The notes under the pieces were generated by a model that was not told where the DNA came from, searched no databases, and saw nothing but the letters and a program-made list of their open reading frames with translations. A program made the position numbers and the translations under genes. Below, piece after piece: positions 10,644 through 19,202 of a stretch of 53,665 bases of DNA; within the stretch, counting starts at the first letter, position 1, and each line of letters starts with the position of its first letter. Source of the stretch: Sphingomonas bacterium (lineage in GTDB: Bacteria > Pseudomonadota > Alphaproteobacteria > Sphingomonadales > Sphingomonadaceae); contig JAQGKS010000231.1 of NCBI GenBank assembly GCA_028289965.1, forward strand, positions 1 through 53,665. The letters are read 5' to 3'.

Positions 10644-11611
10644 GAGGCGGGGCCTTTCTGTACAAGGGGCCAGGGAGAAGCAGAGGTGCGGTGGGCCACC
10701 CGCAGCGTGGCGGACCGGGCGCGCGGATTGCGATCGAGTTCGGCGTCGCTGGGGCGGACAGGCTTGGCGACTGCCTCGAAACTGGGGGCCGGCGCGTCGT
10801 TGATCTCGGGCCGGTGGCGCGAGCCCGACGGCTCGCCGCCGCTGCGCTGGCGCAGAAAACGCTTCACCAGCCGGTCCTCGAGGCTGTGGAAGGTCACCAC
10901 CGCAAGCCGCCCGCCCGGCCGCAACACCCGCTCGGCGGCGACCAGCCCGTCTTCCAGCTCGCCCATCTCGCGGTTGAGGTGGATGCGGATCGCCTGGAAG
11001 GTGCGGGTCGCGGGATCCTTCTTGTCGTGCGGCTTGTAGCCGAGCGCACGCCGAACCACGGCGGCCAGCTCGCCGGTGCGCGCGATCGGCCGCGCCGCCA
11101 CGATCGCGCGTGCCACGCGCCGCGCCCGCGGCTCTTCGCCATAGGTATGAAGGACGTCGGCGATCTCCGCCTCGTCGGCTTCGTTGACGAAATCGGCCGC
11201 GCTCTGCCCGGCTTGCTCCATCCGCATGTCGAGCGGGCCATCCGCCTGGAACGAGAAGCCCCGCTCCGCCCGGTCGAGCTGCATCGAGGATACGCCGATG
11301 TCGAGCGTGACGCCGTCGACCGGACCGAGGTCGCGCTCGTCGAGCGCCTCCGCCAGGCGCGAGAAACGCTCCTCGACCAGCGTCAGCCGATCGGCATTCT
11401 CGGTCGCCAGCGCCAGACCCTCGGCGATCGCATCGGGATCGCGATCGAACGCGATCACGCGGGCACCGGCGGCGATCATCGCGCGGGTATAGCCGCCCGC
11501 GCCGAACGTGCCGTCGACATGGATCTCGTCCGGCGCGATCGCCAGGGCGTCGATCACTTCCTCGATCAACACCGGGGCGTGGCGCGGATCGGCGTGCGCG
11601 ACGGCCGTCAC
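10640..11611 (-). CDS. rsmH: 16S rRNA m4C1402 methyltransferase RsmH (MraW)
   Basis: SAM-dependent N4-methyltransferase acting on C1402 of 16S rRNA in the 30S P site. 323 residues. Seen: [13 protein letters not shown] at the N-terminus, the SAM-binding [27 protein letters not shown], and the C-terminal [15 protein letters not shown]. The open frame extends upstream without a plausible start; the GTG at 11611 makes a GTGA overlap with the mraZ stop and fits the family N-terminus, so GTG is taken. It keeps the standard mraZ-rsmH-ftsL order. Confidence 0.94.
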   Translation of the reverse strand: MTAVAHADPRHAPVLIEEVIDALAIAPDEIHVDGTFGAGGYTRAMIAAGARVIAFDRDPDAIAEGLALATENADRLTLVEERFSRLAEALDERDLGPVDGVTLDIGVSSMQLDRAERGFSFQADGPLDMRMEQAGQSAADFVNEADEAEIADVLHTYGEEPRARRVARAIVAARPIARTGELAAVVRRALGYKPHDKKDPATRTFQAIRIHLNREMGELEDGLVAAERVLRPGGRLAVVTFHSLEDRLVKRFLRQRSGGEPSGSRHRPEINDAPAPSFEAVAKPVRPSDAELDRNPRARSATLRVAHRTSASPWPLVQKGPAS

Positions 11612-12159
11612 AGCGCGATCCCCCGCTCTTCGCAGAAGTCGCGGCATTCCTCGGCAGCGCCCGGATCTTCCTCCAGGTGGACCTGGTAGAAGGTCACCGG
11701 GTTCCACATCTCGAACGTCTCGCCGCGGGCGAAGAAATAGACGAAGCCGTCGATGCCGACCTTGGCGCGCTGGCGCGGGCTGAGCACGACGCGGCCGTTG
11801 GCGTCCCACAGCATGTCCTCGGACGCGCCGAAATAGCCGAGATCCTTGCGGATCGCGCGCTCGCGCTCGATCCCCGCTTTGTCGGCGTGACGCAGGTCGA
11901 TCTCGCGCCGTTTCTCGCGCGCATAGCTGTTTTCATAGCCGACCAGGCACGGCTGATCCGGATCCTTGACGATGATCGCGACCTTGCCGGTGCGGCGCCG
12001 CTCATCGGCATCGTCGGCGGACGGGTCGAACCCATCCTCGAGCACGGCGCGGCGATGGCGGGTCTGGATCGTCGAGCGATATTCGGCCGGGAGCGAGACG
12101 CGGCCTTTCGCGTCAACCGCGTTCAGCGCCCTCCCGCGAAAGAGATCCGAAATCGCCAC
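11608..12159 (-). CDS. mraZ: Transcriptional regulator MraZ
   Basis: AbrB-like DNA-binding protein that in other bacteria represses or tunes the dcw promoter. 183 residues, somewhat longer than the roughly 150 of the E. coli protein. Seen: the two swapped-hairpin MraZ repeats, with [13 protein letters not shown] near residues 16-28 and [13 protein letters not shown] near 129. The best start is GTG at 12159, preceded by AGAGGGG with six intervening bases; no ATG lies nearby in frame. It heads the dcw transcript and has a TGGG repeat array 107-141 bases upstream. A charged stretch with [10 protein letters not shown] separates the repeats. Confidence 0.93.
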   Translation of the reverse strand: MAISDLFRGRALNAVDAKGRVSLPAEYRSTIQTRHRRAVLEDGFDPSADDADERRRTGKVAIIVKDPDQPCLVGYENSYAREKRREIDLRHADKAGIERERAIRKDLGYFGASEDMLWDANGRVVLSPRQRAKVGIDGFVYFFARGETFEMWNPVTFYQVHLEEDPGAAEECRDFCEERGIAL

Positions 12160-12265
12160 ACAGTGCCCCTCTTCGAGGGGCGTCGCCCGCGTCGGTCGAT
12201 CCTGCACGGTACGCAACGACTTGGCCCGCGACGGACGACACCCTCGATAGACAAGGCGACTAACA

Positions 12266-12300
12266 TGGGCCCCAGATGGGACCAAATGGTATTTTATGGG
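12266..12300. promoter_or_regulatory. MraZ operator: four TGGG-type direct repeats
   Basis: TGGG occurs at 12266-12269, 12277-12280 and 12297-12300, and the variant TGGT at 12287-12290. Repeat starts are spaced 11, 10 and 10 bases, about one helical turn. E. coli MraZ is known to bind TGGGN repeats with five-base spacers upstream of its own gene. The repeats read on the plus strand, opposite to mraZ. A fifth decayed copy (GGGG at 12307-12310) is in register. Confidence 0.75.
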
Positions 12301-12340
12301 CTGAACGGGGATAGGATGTGTAGAACCGGGTTGGGCCAGT

Positions 12341-12349
12341 TGTGGAAAA
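12341..12349 (+). promoter_or_regulatory. Possible DnaA box (one mismatch)
   Basis: TGTGGAAAA differs by one base from the DnaA box TGTGGATAA (complement TTATCCACA). It lies 182 bases upstream of the mraZ start and 54 bases from a perfect match. Confidence 0.4.
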
Positions 12350-12394
12350 GCACGGATTTCAGCCATTGTTCCGGCTTTGTACGGGGCTGCCGCC

Positions 12395-12403
12395 TGTGGA
12401 TAA
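12395..12403 (+). promoter_or_regulatory. Perfect DnaA box upstream of mraZ
   Basis: TGTGGATAA is an exact match to the consensus DnaA box in reverse orientation (TTATCCACA on the minus strand). It lies 236 bases upstream of mraZ in noncoding DNA. Only one perfect and one near-perfect box were seen, so this is not read as an origin. Confidence 0.5.
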
Positions 12404-12575
12404 CTATGTTGGCGAGATCGGTGGCGGATGGGCCCGAACGGGATGCGATGGTCCGCAAGCACCCCCTTCCGGGGATTCGCTGGGGCGGCGGCCGGGCGCG
12501 CGCCACGGCCGGCCGAATCAATGGCCGCGAGCGTCGTCGGGTCGGGGTGAGCGTCGCCCGTTCGGGCGCGCGCGA

Positions 12576-12851
12576 TCAGGGCGCGGGGGTGGCCTGCGGC
12601 GCGGCCGGCGGCGGCGCCACATTGTCGGGCTGGTCCGTCAGCGGCAGGTTGCCCGGCGTCACGCCGAGTTCGGCCAGCGGCTCCTTGGGGGCCTCGGCGG
12701 TAATCGCGTCGCTTTGGTTGGGGGCCGCGAGATTGCTGCTCGCCGGGTCGACGTCCGGCTCGCGCCGGGCGAGGCCGAAGAACGCGGCGGCCAACAGCAC
12801 CAGCAGGAAGACGCACGCCAGCCCGGTCAGCCCGATCCGAACCCGTTGCAT
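12576..12851 (-). CDS. Small membrane-anchored protein of unknown function
   Basis: 91 residues. Residues 1-6 are MQRVRI, then a hydrophobic segment about 7-27 (LTGLACVFLLVLLAAAFF) that is a signal anchor or uncleaved signal, then a Pro/Ala/Asp/Glu-rich periplasmic tail ending in PPPAAPQATPAP. No domain is recognised. The ATG at 12851 has GGGAG about six bases upstream. It sits 81 bases downstream of the cysteine synthase gene in the same direction and about 415 bases before mraZ. The ribosome-binding site and the anchor-plus-tail layout support a real gene; the function is unknown. Confidence 0.65.
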   Translation of the reverse strand: MQRVRIGLTGLACVFLLVLLAAAFFGLARREPDVDPASSNLAAPNQSDAITAEAPKEPLAELGVTPGNLPLTDQPDNVAPPPAAPQATPAP

Positions 12852-12932
12852 CCAGTCACTCCCGACCGCCCTCGACGGACCTTCTTGGAAAGGCTGCTGG
12901 TTAGCCCACCGGCCGGCGCTTGTCGAACCGCT

Positions 12933-13937
12933 TCAACGGCGCAGCGACGGCGGCACCGGCAGGCCCTTGGCGGCCAGCCAGTCCGGGTTGAACAGCGTCG
13001 ACAGGTAACGCAGCCCGGAATCGCACAGGATGGTGACGATCGTCTTGCCCGGCCCCATCGCCTTGGCGAGCGCGATCGCGCCGGCCACGTTGATCCCGGA
13101 CGAAAGCCCAAGACACAGCCCCTCGCGCACGAGCAGCGCGTGGACCTGCGCCAGCCCCTCCTCGTCGCTGATCCGGAACTGGGTATCGACCGGCGCGCCT
13201 TCCAGATTGCCGGTGATCCGCCCCTGCCCGATCCCCTCGGCGACCGAGCTGCCCTCGGACCGCAGCTCGCCGGTGCGATAATAACTGTACAGCGCCGCGC
13301 CGTGGGGATCGGTGAGCGCGATCACCACGTCCTCGCGCCGCTCCTTGAGCCCCATGCCGACCCCGGCGAGCGTGCCGCCGGTGCCCACCGCGCAGGTGAA
13401 GCCATCGATCCGCCCCTCGGTCTGCGCCCAGATTTCCGGCGCCGTGGTGTGGATATGGGCCATGCGGTTGGCGGTGTTGTCGAACTGGTTGGCCCACAGC
13501 GCGTTCGGCGTCTCCTCGGCAATGCGGCGCGAGGTATGCACGAAGTGGGCGGGGTTGGAATAAGCCGCCGCCGGCACCAGCACCAGCTCGGCGCCCAGCG
13601 CGCGCAGCGTGTCCATCTTCTCGCGGCTCTGCGTCTCGGGCATGACGATGATCGTGCGATAGCCCTTGGCGTTGCCGACCAGCGCCAGGCCGATGCCGGT
13701 ATTGCCCGCCGTCCCCTCGACGATCACCCCGCCGGGCGCCAGCTGGCCCTGCGCCTCGGCATCCTCGACCATGAACAGAGCGGCGCGATCCTTGACCGAT
13801 CCGCCGGGGTTCATGAACTCGCATTTGGCGAGGATCTCGCACCCGGTCTCCGCGCTCGGACCGGCAAGACGGACGAGCGGCGTGTTGCCGATCAACGCGA
13901 GCGCATCGATGGCGGGGGGCATGGGGGGCGTGGTCAT
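12933..13937 (-). CDS. cysK: Cysteine synthase (O-acetylserine sulfhydrylase, CysK type)
   Basis: PLP enzyme converting O-acetylserine and sulfide to cysteine. 334 residues. Seen: IGNTPLVRL near residue 13, the PLP lysine in GGSVKDRA near 46, the substrate loop EGTAGNTGIGLA near 73, and the phosphate-binding glycines GTGGTLAG. The frame is open further upstream, but the ATG at 13937 begins just before the family N-terminus. The serine loop reads GTAGN where classical CysK has TSGN, as in several fungal-type or cystathionine-synthase-like members, so the exact thiol donor is less certain than the fold. Confidence 0.88.
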   Translation of the reverse strand: MTTPPMPPAIDALALIGNTPLVRLAGPSAETGCEILAKCEFMNPGGSVKDRAALFMVEDAEAQGQLAPGGVIVEGTAGNTGIGLALVGNAKGYRTIIVMPETQSREKMDTLRALGAELVLVPAAAYSNPAHFVHTSRRIAEETPNALWANQFDNTANRMAHIHTTAPEIWAQTEGRIDGFTCAVGTGGTLAGVGMGLKERREDVVIALTDPHGAALYSYYRTGELRSEGSSVAEGIGQGRITGNLEGAPVDTQFRISDEEGLAQVHALLVREGLCLGLSSGINVAGAIALAKAMGPGKTIVTILCDSGLRYLSTLFNPDWLAAKGLPVPPSLRR

Positions 13938-14117
13938 CGGGCCGGGATAGCGGAGAGCGCAAGCCACGGGCAAGCGAGCAAGTCTTGGCGGCAGCGAACG
14001 TGGCGTTTGCCGGGCGCAACTCGCCCCACCGGCGATTTGCCCTCGCCTCATCGCAGCGCTCGGTTAATCGCACCGCAATGCGCCATTCGTAGGTTGACGG
14101 AATCTACTCTATCCGGG

Positions 14118-14528
14118 ATGGCTCGCGCCGCTATGCACAAACCTGACAATCGCTTCGGCGTTGCCGCCATCGCAGCGGCCCTTCTCCTCACCGCATGTTC
14201 CGGCTCGGAGCAGCCCGCGGCCCCGCCGCCGTCCAACGACGCGGCGATGGCTGTGGCCGCGCCGACCGGCGCCGCTCCCGTCGTCCTGCCGCCGGCGCTG
14301 ATCGCCAGCCGCACCTATCGCTGCAAGGACAACAGCCTGATCTATGTCGACTTCTTCGGCGACAATATCAGCGCCGACCTGAAGACCGACAAGGCCGGTG
14401 CGGTCACCAAGCTGACTGCGCCTGCGGCCGGCGACGCGTTCAGCGGCGGTGGCTTCACCGTCTCGGGCACCGGCACCGAGGTGACGATCACCCAGCCCGC
14501 CAAGGGCGCGCAGAGCTGCCGCGCCTGA
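14118..14528 (+). CDS. Lipoprotein with MliC-like C-terminal domain
   Basis: 136 residues from the ATG at 14118; ATG 14133 would give 131. The signal peptide ends in a lipobox (ALLLTAC), with the lipidated cysteine at residue 27, followed by a Ser/Ala/Pro linker. The C-terminal part has [22 protein letters not shown] and a final cysteine, resembling the two-cysteine MliC fold of C-type lysozyme inhibitors (YxC start, glycine-rich middle). MliC identity is inferred from this pattern only. It is divergent from cysK and is followed directly by a strong terminator, so it is probably a single-gene transcript. Confidence 0.75.
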   Translation: MARAAMHKPDNRFGVAAIAAALLLTACSGSEQPAAPPPSNDAAMAVAAPTGAAPVVLPPALIASRTYRCKDNSLIYVDFFGDNISADLKTDKAGAVTKLTAPAAGDAFSGGGFTVSGTGTEVTITQPAKGAQSCRA

Positions 14529-14559
14529 TAGCGGCCGATTTCGGATCGAAGACCCACCA

Positions 14560-14588
14560 GGCCGGCGGCTCACCCCGCCGGCCTTTTT
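14560..14588 (+). terminator. Rho-independent terminator of the lipoprotein gene
   Basis: Perfect nine-base stem GGCCGGCGG / CCGCCGGCC (14560-14568 and 14575-14583) with a six-base loop, followed by TTTTT. It ends 48 bases before purL and 60 bases after the lipoprotein stop. Confidence 0.9.
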
Positions 14589-14635
14589 CATGGCGCAGGC
14601 TGACAAGCGCCCAGTGCTCCGCTATCGGCCAGCAC

Positions 14636-16888
14636 ATGACCGGCATCACCCCAGCGATCGTCGCCGAACACGGCCTTAATCCCGAAGAATATGCGCGAGT
14701 GCTCCACGCACTCGGCCGCGAGCCGAATCTGACGGAACTCGGCATATTCTCCGTCATGTGGTCCGAGCATTGCTCGTACAAATCGTCGCGCATCCACCTG
14801 AAGAAGCTGCCGACCACCGGGCCGCAGGTGATCTGCGGGCCGGGCGAGAATGCCGGCGTGGTCGACATCGGCGATGGCCAGGCGGCCATCTTCAAGATGG
14901 AGAGCCACAACCACCCGAGCTACATCGAACCCTATCAGGGTGCGGCCACCGGCGTCGGCGGGATCCTGCGCGATGTCTTCACGATGGGCGCGCGGCCCGT
15001 CGCCAATCTCAACGCGCTGCGCTTTGGGCGCCCCGACCATCCGAAGATGCGCCACCTGATCGCCGGCGTCGTCCACGGCATCGGCGGCTATGGCAATTGC
15101 GTCGGCGTGCCGACGGTCGGCGGCGAGGTCAATTTCCATCCGGCCTATGACGGCAACATCCTCGTCAACGCGATGACCGTCGGCATCGCCGATACCGACA
15201 AGATCTTCTATTCGGCGGCCTCGGGCGTCGGCAATCCGATCGTCTATGTCGGCTCGAAGACCGGCCGCGACGGCATCCACGGCGCAACCATGGCCTCGGC
15301 CGACTTCTCCGAGGATTCGGAGGAGAAGCGCCCGACGGTGCAGGTCGGCGATCCGTTCACCGAAAAGCTGCTGATCGAGGCCTGCCTGGAGCTGATGGCC
15401 ACCGACGTGATCGTCGCGATCCAGGACATGGGCGCCGCCGGCCTCACTTCCTCCTCGGTCGAGATGGCGTCCAAGGGCGGCGTCGGCATCGAGCTCGACA
15501 TGGATGCGGTGCCCTGCCGCGAAGAGGGCATGACGCCCTACGAGATGATGCTGTCCGAGTCGCAGGAACGCATGCTGATGGTGCTCAAGCCCGGCCGCGA
15601 GCATGAGGCCGAGGCGATCTTCACCAAGTGGGAACTGGATTTCGCGGTGATCGGCCGTGTCACCGATACCGGCCGGATGGTGCTCACCTGGAAGGGCGAG
15701 ACGGTGTGCGACATCCCGCTCGGGCCGCTCGCGGACGAGGCCCCGGCTTATGACCGCCCGTGGGTGCCCACCCCGCCCGCGGCGCCACTGTCCAATGTCC
15801 CCGATTCGGCCGATATCGGCGCCGATCTGCTCCGGCTGATGGGCTCGCCCGACATCGCCTCGCGGCGCTGGATCTGGGAGCAATATGACCACATGGTCGG
15901 CGGAGACACCGTCCAGCGCCCGGGCGGCGATGCCGCGGTCGTCCGCATCCACGGCACCGACAAGGGGCTGGCGATCACCACCGATTGCACGCCGCGTTAT
16001 TGCTATGCCGACCCGGTCGAGGGCGGCAAGCAGGCGATCGCCGAAGCGTGGCGCAACCTGACCGCGGTCGGCGCGCTGCCGCTGGCAGCGACCGACTGCA
16101 TGAACTTCGGCAACCCGCAGCGGCCCGAGATCATGGGCCAGTTCGTCGGCTGCATCGAGGGCATGGCGGAAGCTTGCCGCGCGCTCGACATGCCGATCGT
16201 CAGCGGCAATGTCAGCCTCTATAACGAAACCAAGAATGACGACGGCACCGGATCCGCGATCCTGCCGACCCCTGCGATCGGCGCGATCGGGCTGCTCGCG
16301 GACTGGCGCAAGAGCGCGACGATCGCCTTCAAGGATGAGGGCGAGGATATCTGGATCGTCGGCGGCCCCGGCGTCCACGCCAATACCGAGTCCGGCGGCA
16401 ACGGCCATCTCGGCCAGTCGCTGTGGCTGCGCGAGATCCACGGCCGCGAAGAAGGCCCGCCGCCCCCGGTCGACCTCGTCGCCGAGCGGCGCAATGGCGA
16501 GTTCGTGCGGGCCGAGATCGCGCGCGGCGCGGTCACCGCGGTGCATGACGTGTCCGACGGCGGCATCGCCGTGGCGATCGCCGAAATGGCGCTGGCGGGA
16601 CGAATCGGCGCGACATGGGTGCTCGACGATCCCGAATCCTATGCGGCCGCGGCGTTCGGCGAGGATCAGGGGCGGTACATCGTCACCACCACCGACCCGC
16701 GCTTTGCCGATCGCGCGCGCAAGGGCGGCATACCCTGCCAGTCGCTCGGGCGGACCGGCGGCAATGCGATCACCTGCGGCATGAACGGCGCCGGCACGCG
16801 CGCCCGCGCCGTCTCGCTCGCCGATCTTCGCGCGGCGCACGAGGGCTTCTTCCCGAAGCTGATGGGCGCCGACGCCGCTCTGGCCTGA
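14636..16888 (+). CDS. purL: Phosphoribosylformylglycinamidine synthase large subunit PurL
   Basis: Converts FGAR, glutamine and ATP to FGAM in de novo purine synthesis; this small-type PurL needs separate PurQ and PurS, neither of which is in the window. 750 residues. Seen: [14 protein letters not shown] near residue 37, [21 protein letters not shown]-type phosphate site near 88, [15 protein letters not shown], and the second-half [10 protein letters not shown] and [11 protein letters not shown]. The ATG at 14636 is the first start after the upstream terminator. No purS/purQ neighbours appear, so the purine genes are dispersed here. Confidence 0.96.
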   Translation: MTGITPAIVAEHGLNPEEYARVLHALGREPNLTELGIFSVMWSEHCSYKSSRIHLKKLPTTGPQVICGPGENAGVVDIGDGQAAIFKMESHNHPSYIEPYQGAATGVGGILRDVFTMGARPVANLNALRFGRPDHPKMRHLIAGVVHGIGGYGNCVGVPTVGGEVNFHPAYDGNILVNAMTVGIADTDKIFYSAASGVGNPIVYVGSKTGRDGIHGATMASADFSEDSEEKRPTVQVGDPFTEKLLIEACLELMATDVIVAIQDMGAAGLTSSSVEMASKGGVGIELDMDAVPCREEGMTPYEMMLSESQERMLMVLKPGREHEAEAIFTKWELDFAVIGRVTDTGRMVLTWKGETVCDIPLGPLADEAPAYDRPWVPTPPAAPLSNVPDSADIGADLLRLMGSPDIASRRWIWEQYDHMVGGDTVQRPGGDAAVVRIHGTDKGLAITTDCTPRYCYADPVEGGKQAIAEAWRNLTAVGALPLAATDCMNFGNPQRPEIMGQFVGCIEGMAEACRALDMPIVSGNVSLYNETKNDDGTGSAILPTPAIGAIGLLADWRKSATIAFKDEGEDIWIVGGPGVHANTESGGNGHLGQSLWLREIHGREEGPPPPVDLVAERRNGEFVRAEIARGAVTAVHDVSDGGIAVAIAEMALAGRIGATWVLDDPESYAAAAFGEDQGRYIVTTTDPRFADRARKGGIPCQSLGRTGGNAITCGMNGAGTRARAVSLADLRAAHEGFFPKLMGADAALA

Positions 16889-16907
16889 GTCGCCGCGCCC
16901 GGAATTG

Positions 16908-16943
16908 GAAAGCCCTCCTCCGCACCTGGCGGAGAAGGGCTTC
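16908..16943. terminator. Hairpin between convergent purL and hemerythrin gene
   Basis: Arms near 16909-16922 and 16929-16942 (AAGCCCTCCTCCGC against GCGGAGAAGGGCTT) pair over 14 bases with one mismatch and a six-base loop. There is no strong T tract on either side, only TTTCC on the minus strand. The position between two converging genes supports a shared terminator. Confidence 0.6.
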
Positions 16944-16972
16944 AGACTGGCGCGTTTCCGATAGCGCGGGCG

Positions 16973-17611
16973 TTACGCCATCTTGAACGCTTCCTTGTTC
17001 GCCGCCGCCGTAATTGCCTTGTTCTTGGCGTCGGACAGCTTGGCGTGCATCGGCGGGAAGATCTCATTCTCCTCTTCCGCGACATGCTTTTCGATCGCGG
17101 CGCGGAACTCGGCAACCTTCGGCAGAAACTGGGGCGAGTCCTTTTCGAGGTTGGTCAGCTCGTACAGATACTGCTTCACATAGCCATGCTCGTGGTTGAG
17201 CTTGTCGGCATCGTCCTTGCTGCCCGCTTCGCGCAGCGCCGGATAGACGACATTCTCCTCCATGAAGGCATGTTTGCCGAGCGCGTGCTTCAGCTGCATC
17301 AGCAGCGTCGATCGCTTGATGGTGTTCTTGTCGGTGGTCTTCTGCATCGCATCGAACAGCAGCAAAGTCGCCTTATGCTCGGCCTTGATCGCCTCGAACC
17401 AGTCGCCGGCCATCGCGCTCGGCGCCTGGACAGCCGCCTTACGACCCAGATTGGCCGCGAGGCCGGCGACCACGCCGACCGCCGCGACGCCGAGCACGGT
17501 GGCGGTGCTGGGCCTGCCGCCTTTGGCGGTGGCTTCGGTCGATTTTGCGGATGCGGCAGCCTGTTTGCCGCTCCGCGATTTGGACGAACTCTCTTGCGCC
17601 TTGCTGGCCAT
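16973..17611 (-). CDS. Hemerythrin HHE-domain protein
   Basis: 212 residues. The N-terminus is rich in Ser, Lys and Ala (MASKAQESSSKSRSGKQ), then a weakly hydrophobic stretch about 37-58 (VLGVAAVGVVAGLAANLG). A four-helix HHE domain of roughly 80-190 follows, with diiron-type ligands spaced as in the family: KAEHKA, KHAFMEENVVYPAL, NHEHGYV, KHVAEEENEIFPPM. Such domains bind O2, NO or iron. The ATG at 17611 has CAGGAA about 10 bases upstream; an upstream TTG in frame is less likely. It diverges from the DUF418 gene. The Lys/Ala head resembles DNA-associated proteins, but that is only an impression. Confidence 0.85.
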   Translation of the reverse strand: MASKAQESSSKSRSGKQAAASAKSTEATAKGGRPSTATVLGVAAVGVVAGLAANLGRKAAVQAPSAMAGDWFEAIKAEHKATLLLFDAMQKTTDKNTIKRSTLLMQLKHALGKHAFMEENVVYPALREAGSKDDADKLNHEHGYVKQYLYELTNLEKDSPQFLPKVAEFRAAIEKHVAEEENEIFPPMHAKLSDAKNKAITAAANKEAFKMA

Positions 17612-17716
17612 GATGCGTTCCTGATTCAAGCGACTAACTATTCGCTCAAACCGCCTGGCGCGGCACGGGTTCCGTCACCCGCTTGACCGGCCGCCACGGG
17701 CCCGACAGGGACGGGC

Positions 17717-18973
17717 ATGGCCGAGCCGCCCCCCCGCCTGATCGCACTCGATGGCCTGCGGGGGCTTGCCGTGATGGGCATCCTGCTGATGAACATCACC
17801 GCGTTCGCGCTGCCCGAGGCGGCCTATCTCAACCCGCGCGCTTATGGCGGGGCGGGGCCGGCCGACATCACCGCCTGGGCGCTGTGCTTCCTGTTCGTCG
17901 ACGGCAAGATGCGCGCGCTCTTCTCGTTGCTGTTCGGGGCGAGCATGCTGCTGGTGATCGAGCGCGCCGAGCAGGCCGGAGAGGACGGTGCGACGGTCCA
18001 CCTGCGCCGCATGGCGACGCTGCTCGCGATCGGGCTGGCGCACGCCTACCTGCTCTGGTCGGGCGACATCCTCATGCTCTACGCGCTGACCGGAACGCTC
18101 GCCTTGGCCTTCGTCGACCGCGGCGTGCGCTGGCTGGTCGGACTGGGGCTCGTGCTGATCCTCGGCCAGTTCCTGCTCGATGCGGTGCTGATCCACGATC
18201 TCGCCGCGTTGCGCGACGCGGCGGTGGGGCCTGCCGCTCCGCCCCACGCGATCGACGCGTGGCGGGCGATCGCCGATCGCGTCGGCATCCCCTCCGATGC
18301 CGCGCTCGATCAGGCGCTCGACCTCTATCGCGGCGGCTATAGCGGAATCCTGCACGAACGGCTGACGTCGGGGCGGTCGGGCCCGCTGCTCCAGTTGATC
18401 GGTGCCGGGCCCGAAACGCTCGGGCTGATGCTGCTCGGCATGGCCGGCTACCGCAGCAGCTTTCTCACCGGGGGCTGGAGCCGCCGCGCTTATGCCCGGG
18501 TGGCGATTCTCGCTTACGCCGTCGGGTTGCCCGCGCTGGCGCTGATCGAGATCGGCTGCATCCGCTCCGGCTTCGACGAGATGGGCACCATCGCCGCCTC
18601 GCAGCTCGCCTCGCTGCCGTTTCGGCCGATCGTCATGGCCGGCCATGTCGCGATCGCGCTGCTGTGGCTCGGGAGACATCGGGACAGCGGATCGACCGCG
18701 CGGATCGCGGCGGTCGGGCGCGCGGCGTTCAGCAACTATATCGGCACCAGCCTGGTCATGACGACGTTATTCTACGGCTACGGCTTCGGGTTGTTCGGCC
18801 AGATCGGCCGCGCTGAACTCTATCTGATCGTCCCGCTAGCCTGGGCGGCGATGCTGGCGTGGAGCAAGCCTTGGCTCGATCGCTATCGCTACGGTCCGCT
18901 CGAATGGCTGTGGCGATCGCTGGCCCGCGGGGCGCTCCAGCCGATGCGCCGCGATAAGGCTATTGCGAGTTAG
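17717..18973 (+). CDS. DUF418 / YeiB-family membrane protein
   Basis: 418 residues with about nine or ten hydrophobic segments. It opens with PRLIALDGLRGLAVMGILLM, the typical start of the DUF418/YeiB family, which is related to acyltransferase-3 and heparan-acetyltransferase-like membrane proteins. The C-terminal part contains GRAAFSNYIGTSLVMTTLFY, matching the DUF418 domain. The substrate is unknown in the family. The stop codon falls inside the Fur-like dyad of the next gene, bfd, with only 42 bases between the two genes, so bfd may be read both from its own promoter and by read-through. Confidence 0.85.
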   Translation: MAEPPPRLIALDGLRGLAVMGILLMNITAFALPEAAYLNPRAYGGAGPADITAWALCFLFVDGKMRALFSLLFGASMLLVIERAEQAGEDGATVHLRRMATLLAIGLAHAYLLWSGDILMLYALTGTLALAFVDRGVRWLVGLGLVLILGQFLLDAVLIHDLAALRDAAVGPAAPPHAIDAWRAIADRVGIPSDAALDQALDLYRGGYSGILHERLTSGRSGPLLQLIGAGPETLGLMLLGMAGYRSSFLTGGWSRRAYARVAILAYAVGLPALALIEIGCIRSGFDEMGTIAASQLASLPFRPIVMAGHVAIALLWLGRHRDSGSTARIAAVGRAAFSNYIGTSLVMTTLFYGYGFGLFGQIGRAELYLIVPLAWAAMLAWSKPWLDRYRYGPLEWLWRSLARGALQPMRRDKAIAS

Positions 18974-18991
18974 TCTCAGTAGCGCTATAAG
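18963..18991 (+). promoter_or_regulatory. bfd promoter with overlapping Fur-like dyad
   Basis: TTGCGA (18963-18968), a 17-base spacer and TATAAG (18986-18991) form a good sigma70-type promoter 24 bases before the bfd ATG. The 15-base dyad at 18964-18978 (TGCGAGTTAGTCTCA) has TG..A.T.A.T..CA symmetry, like the 7-1-7 Fur box TGATAATNATTATCA, and covers the -35 and spacer. Fur control is inferred. Confidence 0.5.
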
Positions 18992-19015
18992 CACCCCATA
19001 ACGGAGGGGTCCTCT

Positions 19016-19186
19016 ATGGTCGTTTGCGTCTGTAATGCGATCCGCGAAAGCGACGTGCGGCAAGCCGTTCGATCGGGCGCGCAATGCCCCCGCAGCGCCT
19101 ATGAGTCGCTTGGCCGGCGCCCCCGCTGCGGCCAATGCCTCACCTTCGCGCGCGAAATCATCGACGAAGAGCGCGCCGCCGCCTGA
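19016..19186 (+). CDS. bfd: Bacterioferritin-associated ferredoxin Bfd
   Basis: Small [2Fe-2S] protein that binds bacterioferritin and delivers electrons to reduce and release stored iron. 56 residues. The four cluster cysteines are C4, C6, C38 and C41 (MVVCVCN and RCGQC), the same spacing as E. coli Bfd. GGAGG lies about 10 bases before the ATG. It is followed 107 bases later by bfr in the same direction, the classic partnership. The frame is shorter than common ORF cut-offs and is easily missed. Confidence 0.93.
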   Translation: MVVCVCNAIRESDVRQAVRSGAQCPRSAYESLGRRPRCGQCLTFAREIIDEERAAA

Positions 19187-19202
19187 GCATCGCTCCCCAA
19201 GT

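Larger units (their letters stand above)
12160..12575. other. dcw leader / intergenic region upstream of mraZ
   Basis: No convincing gene. The segment is less GC-rich than its surroundings and holds the mraZ ribosome-binding site (about 12166-12172), a four-repeat MraZ-type operator and two DnaA-box matches, listed separately. The dcw promoter must lie here on the minus strand, but I could not choose a -35/-10 pair with confidence. The part from about 12410 to 12575 shows nothing I recognise. Confidence 0.7.

Noticed and set aside
12341-12403. Replication origin suggested by DnaA boxes
   Set aside because: Only one perfect and one imperfect box, no AT-rich unwinding region, and no dnaA, dnaN or parAB genes nearby. 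Regulation of dcw is the simpler reading.
12342-14528. Long plus-strand frame running through cysK into the lipoprotein gene
   Set aside because: Only the last 136 codons make sense (signal peptide, lipobox). The rest is antisense to cysK and the small anchored protein.
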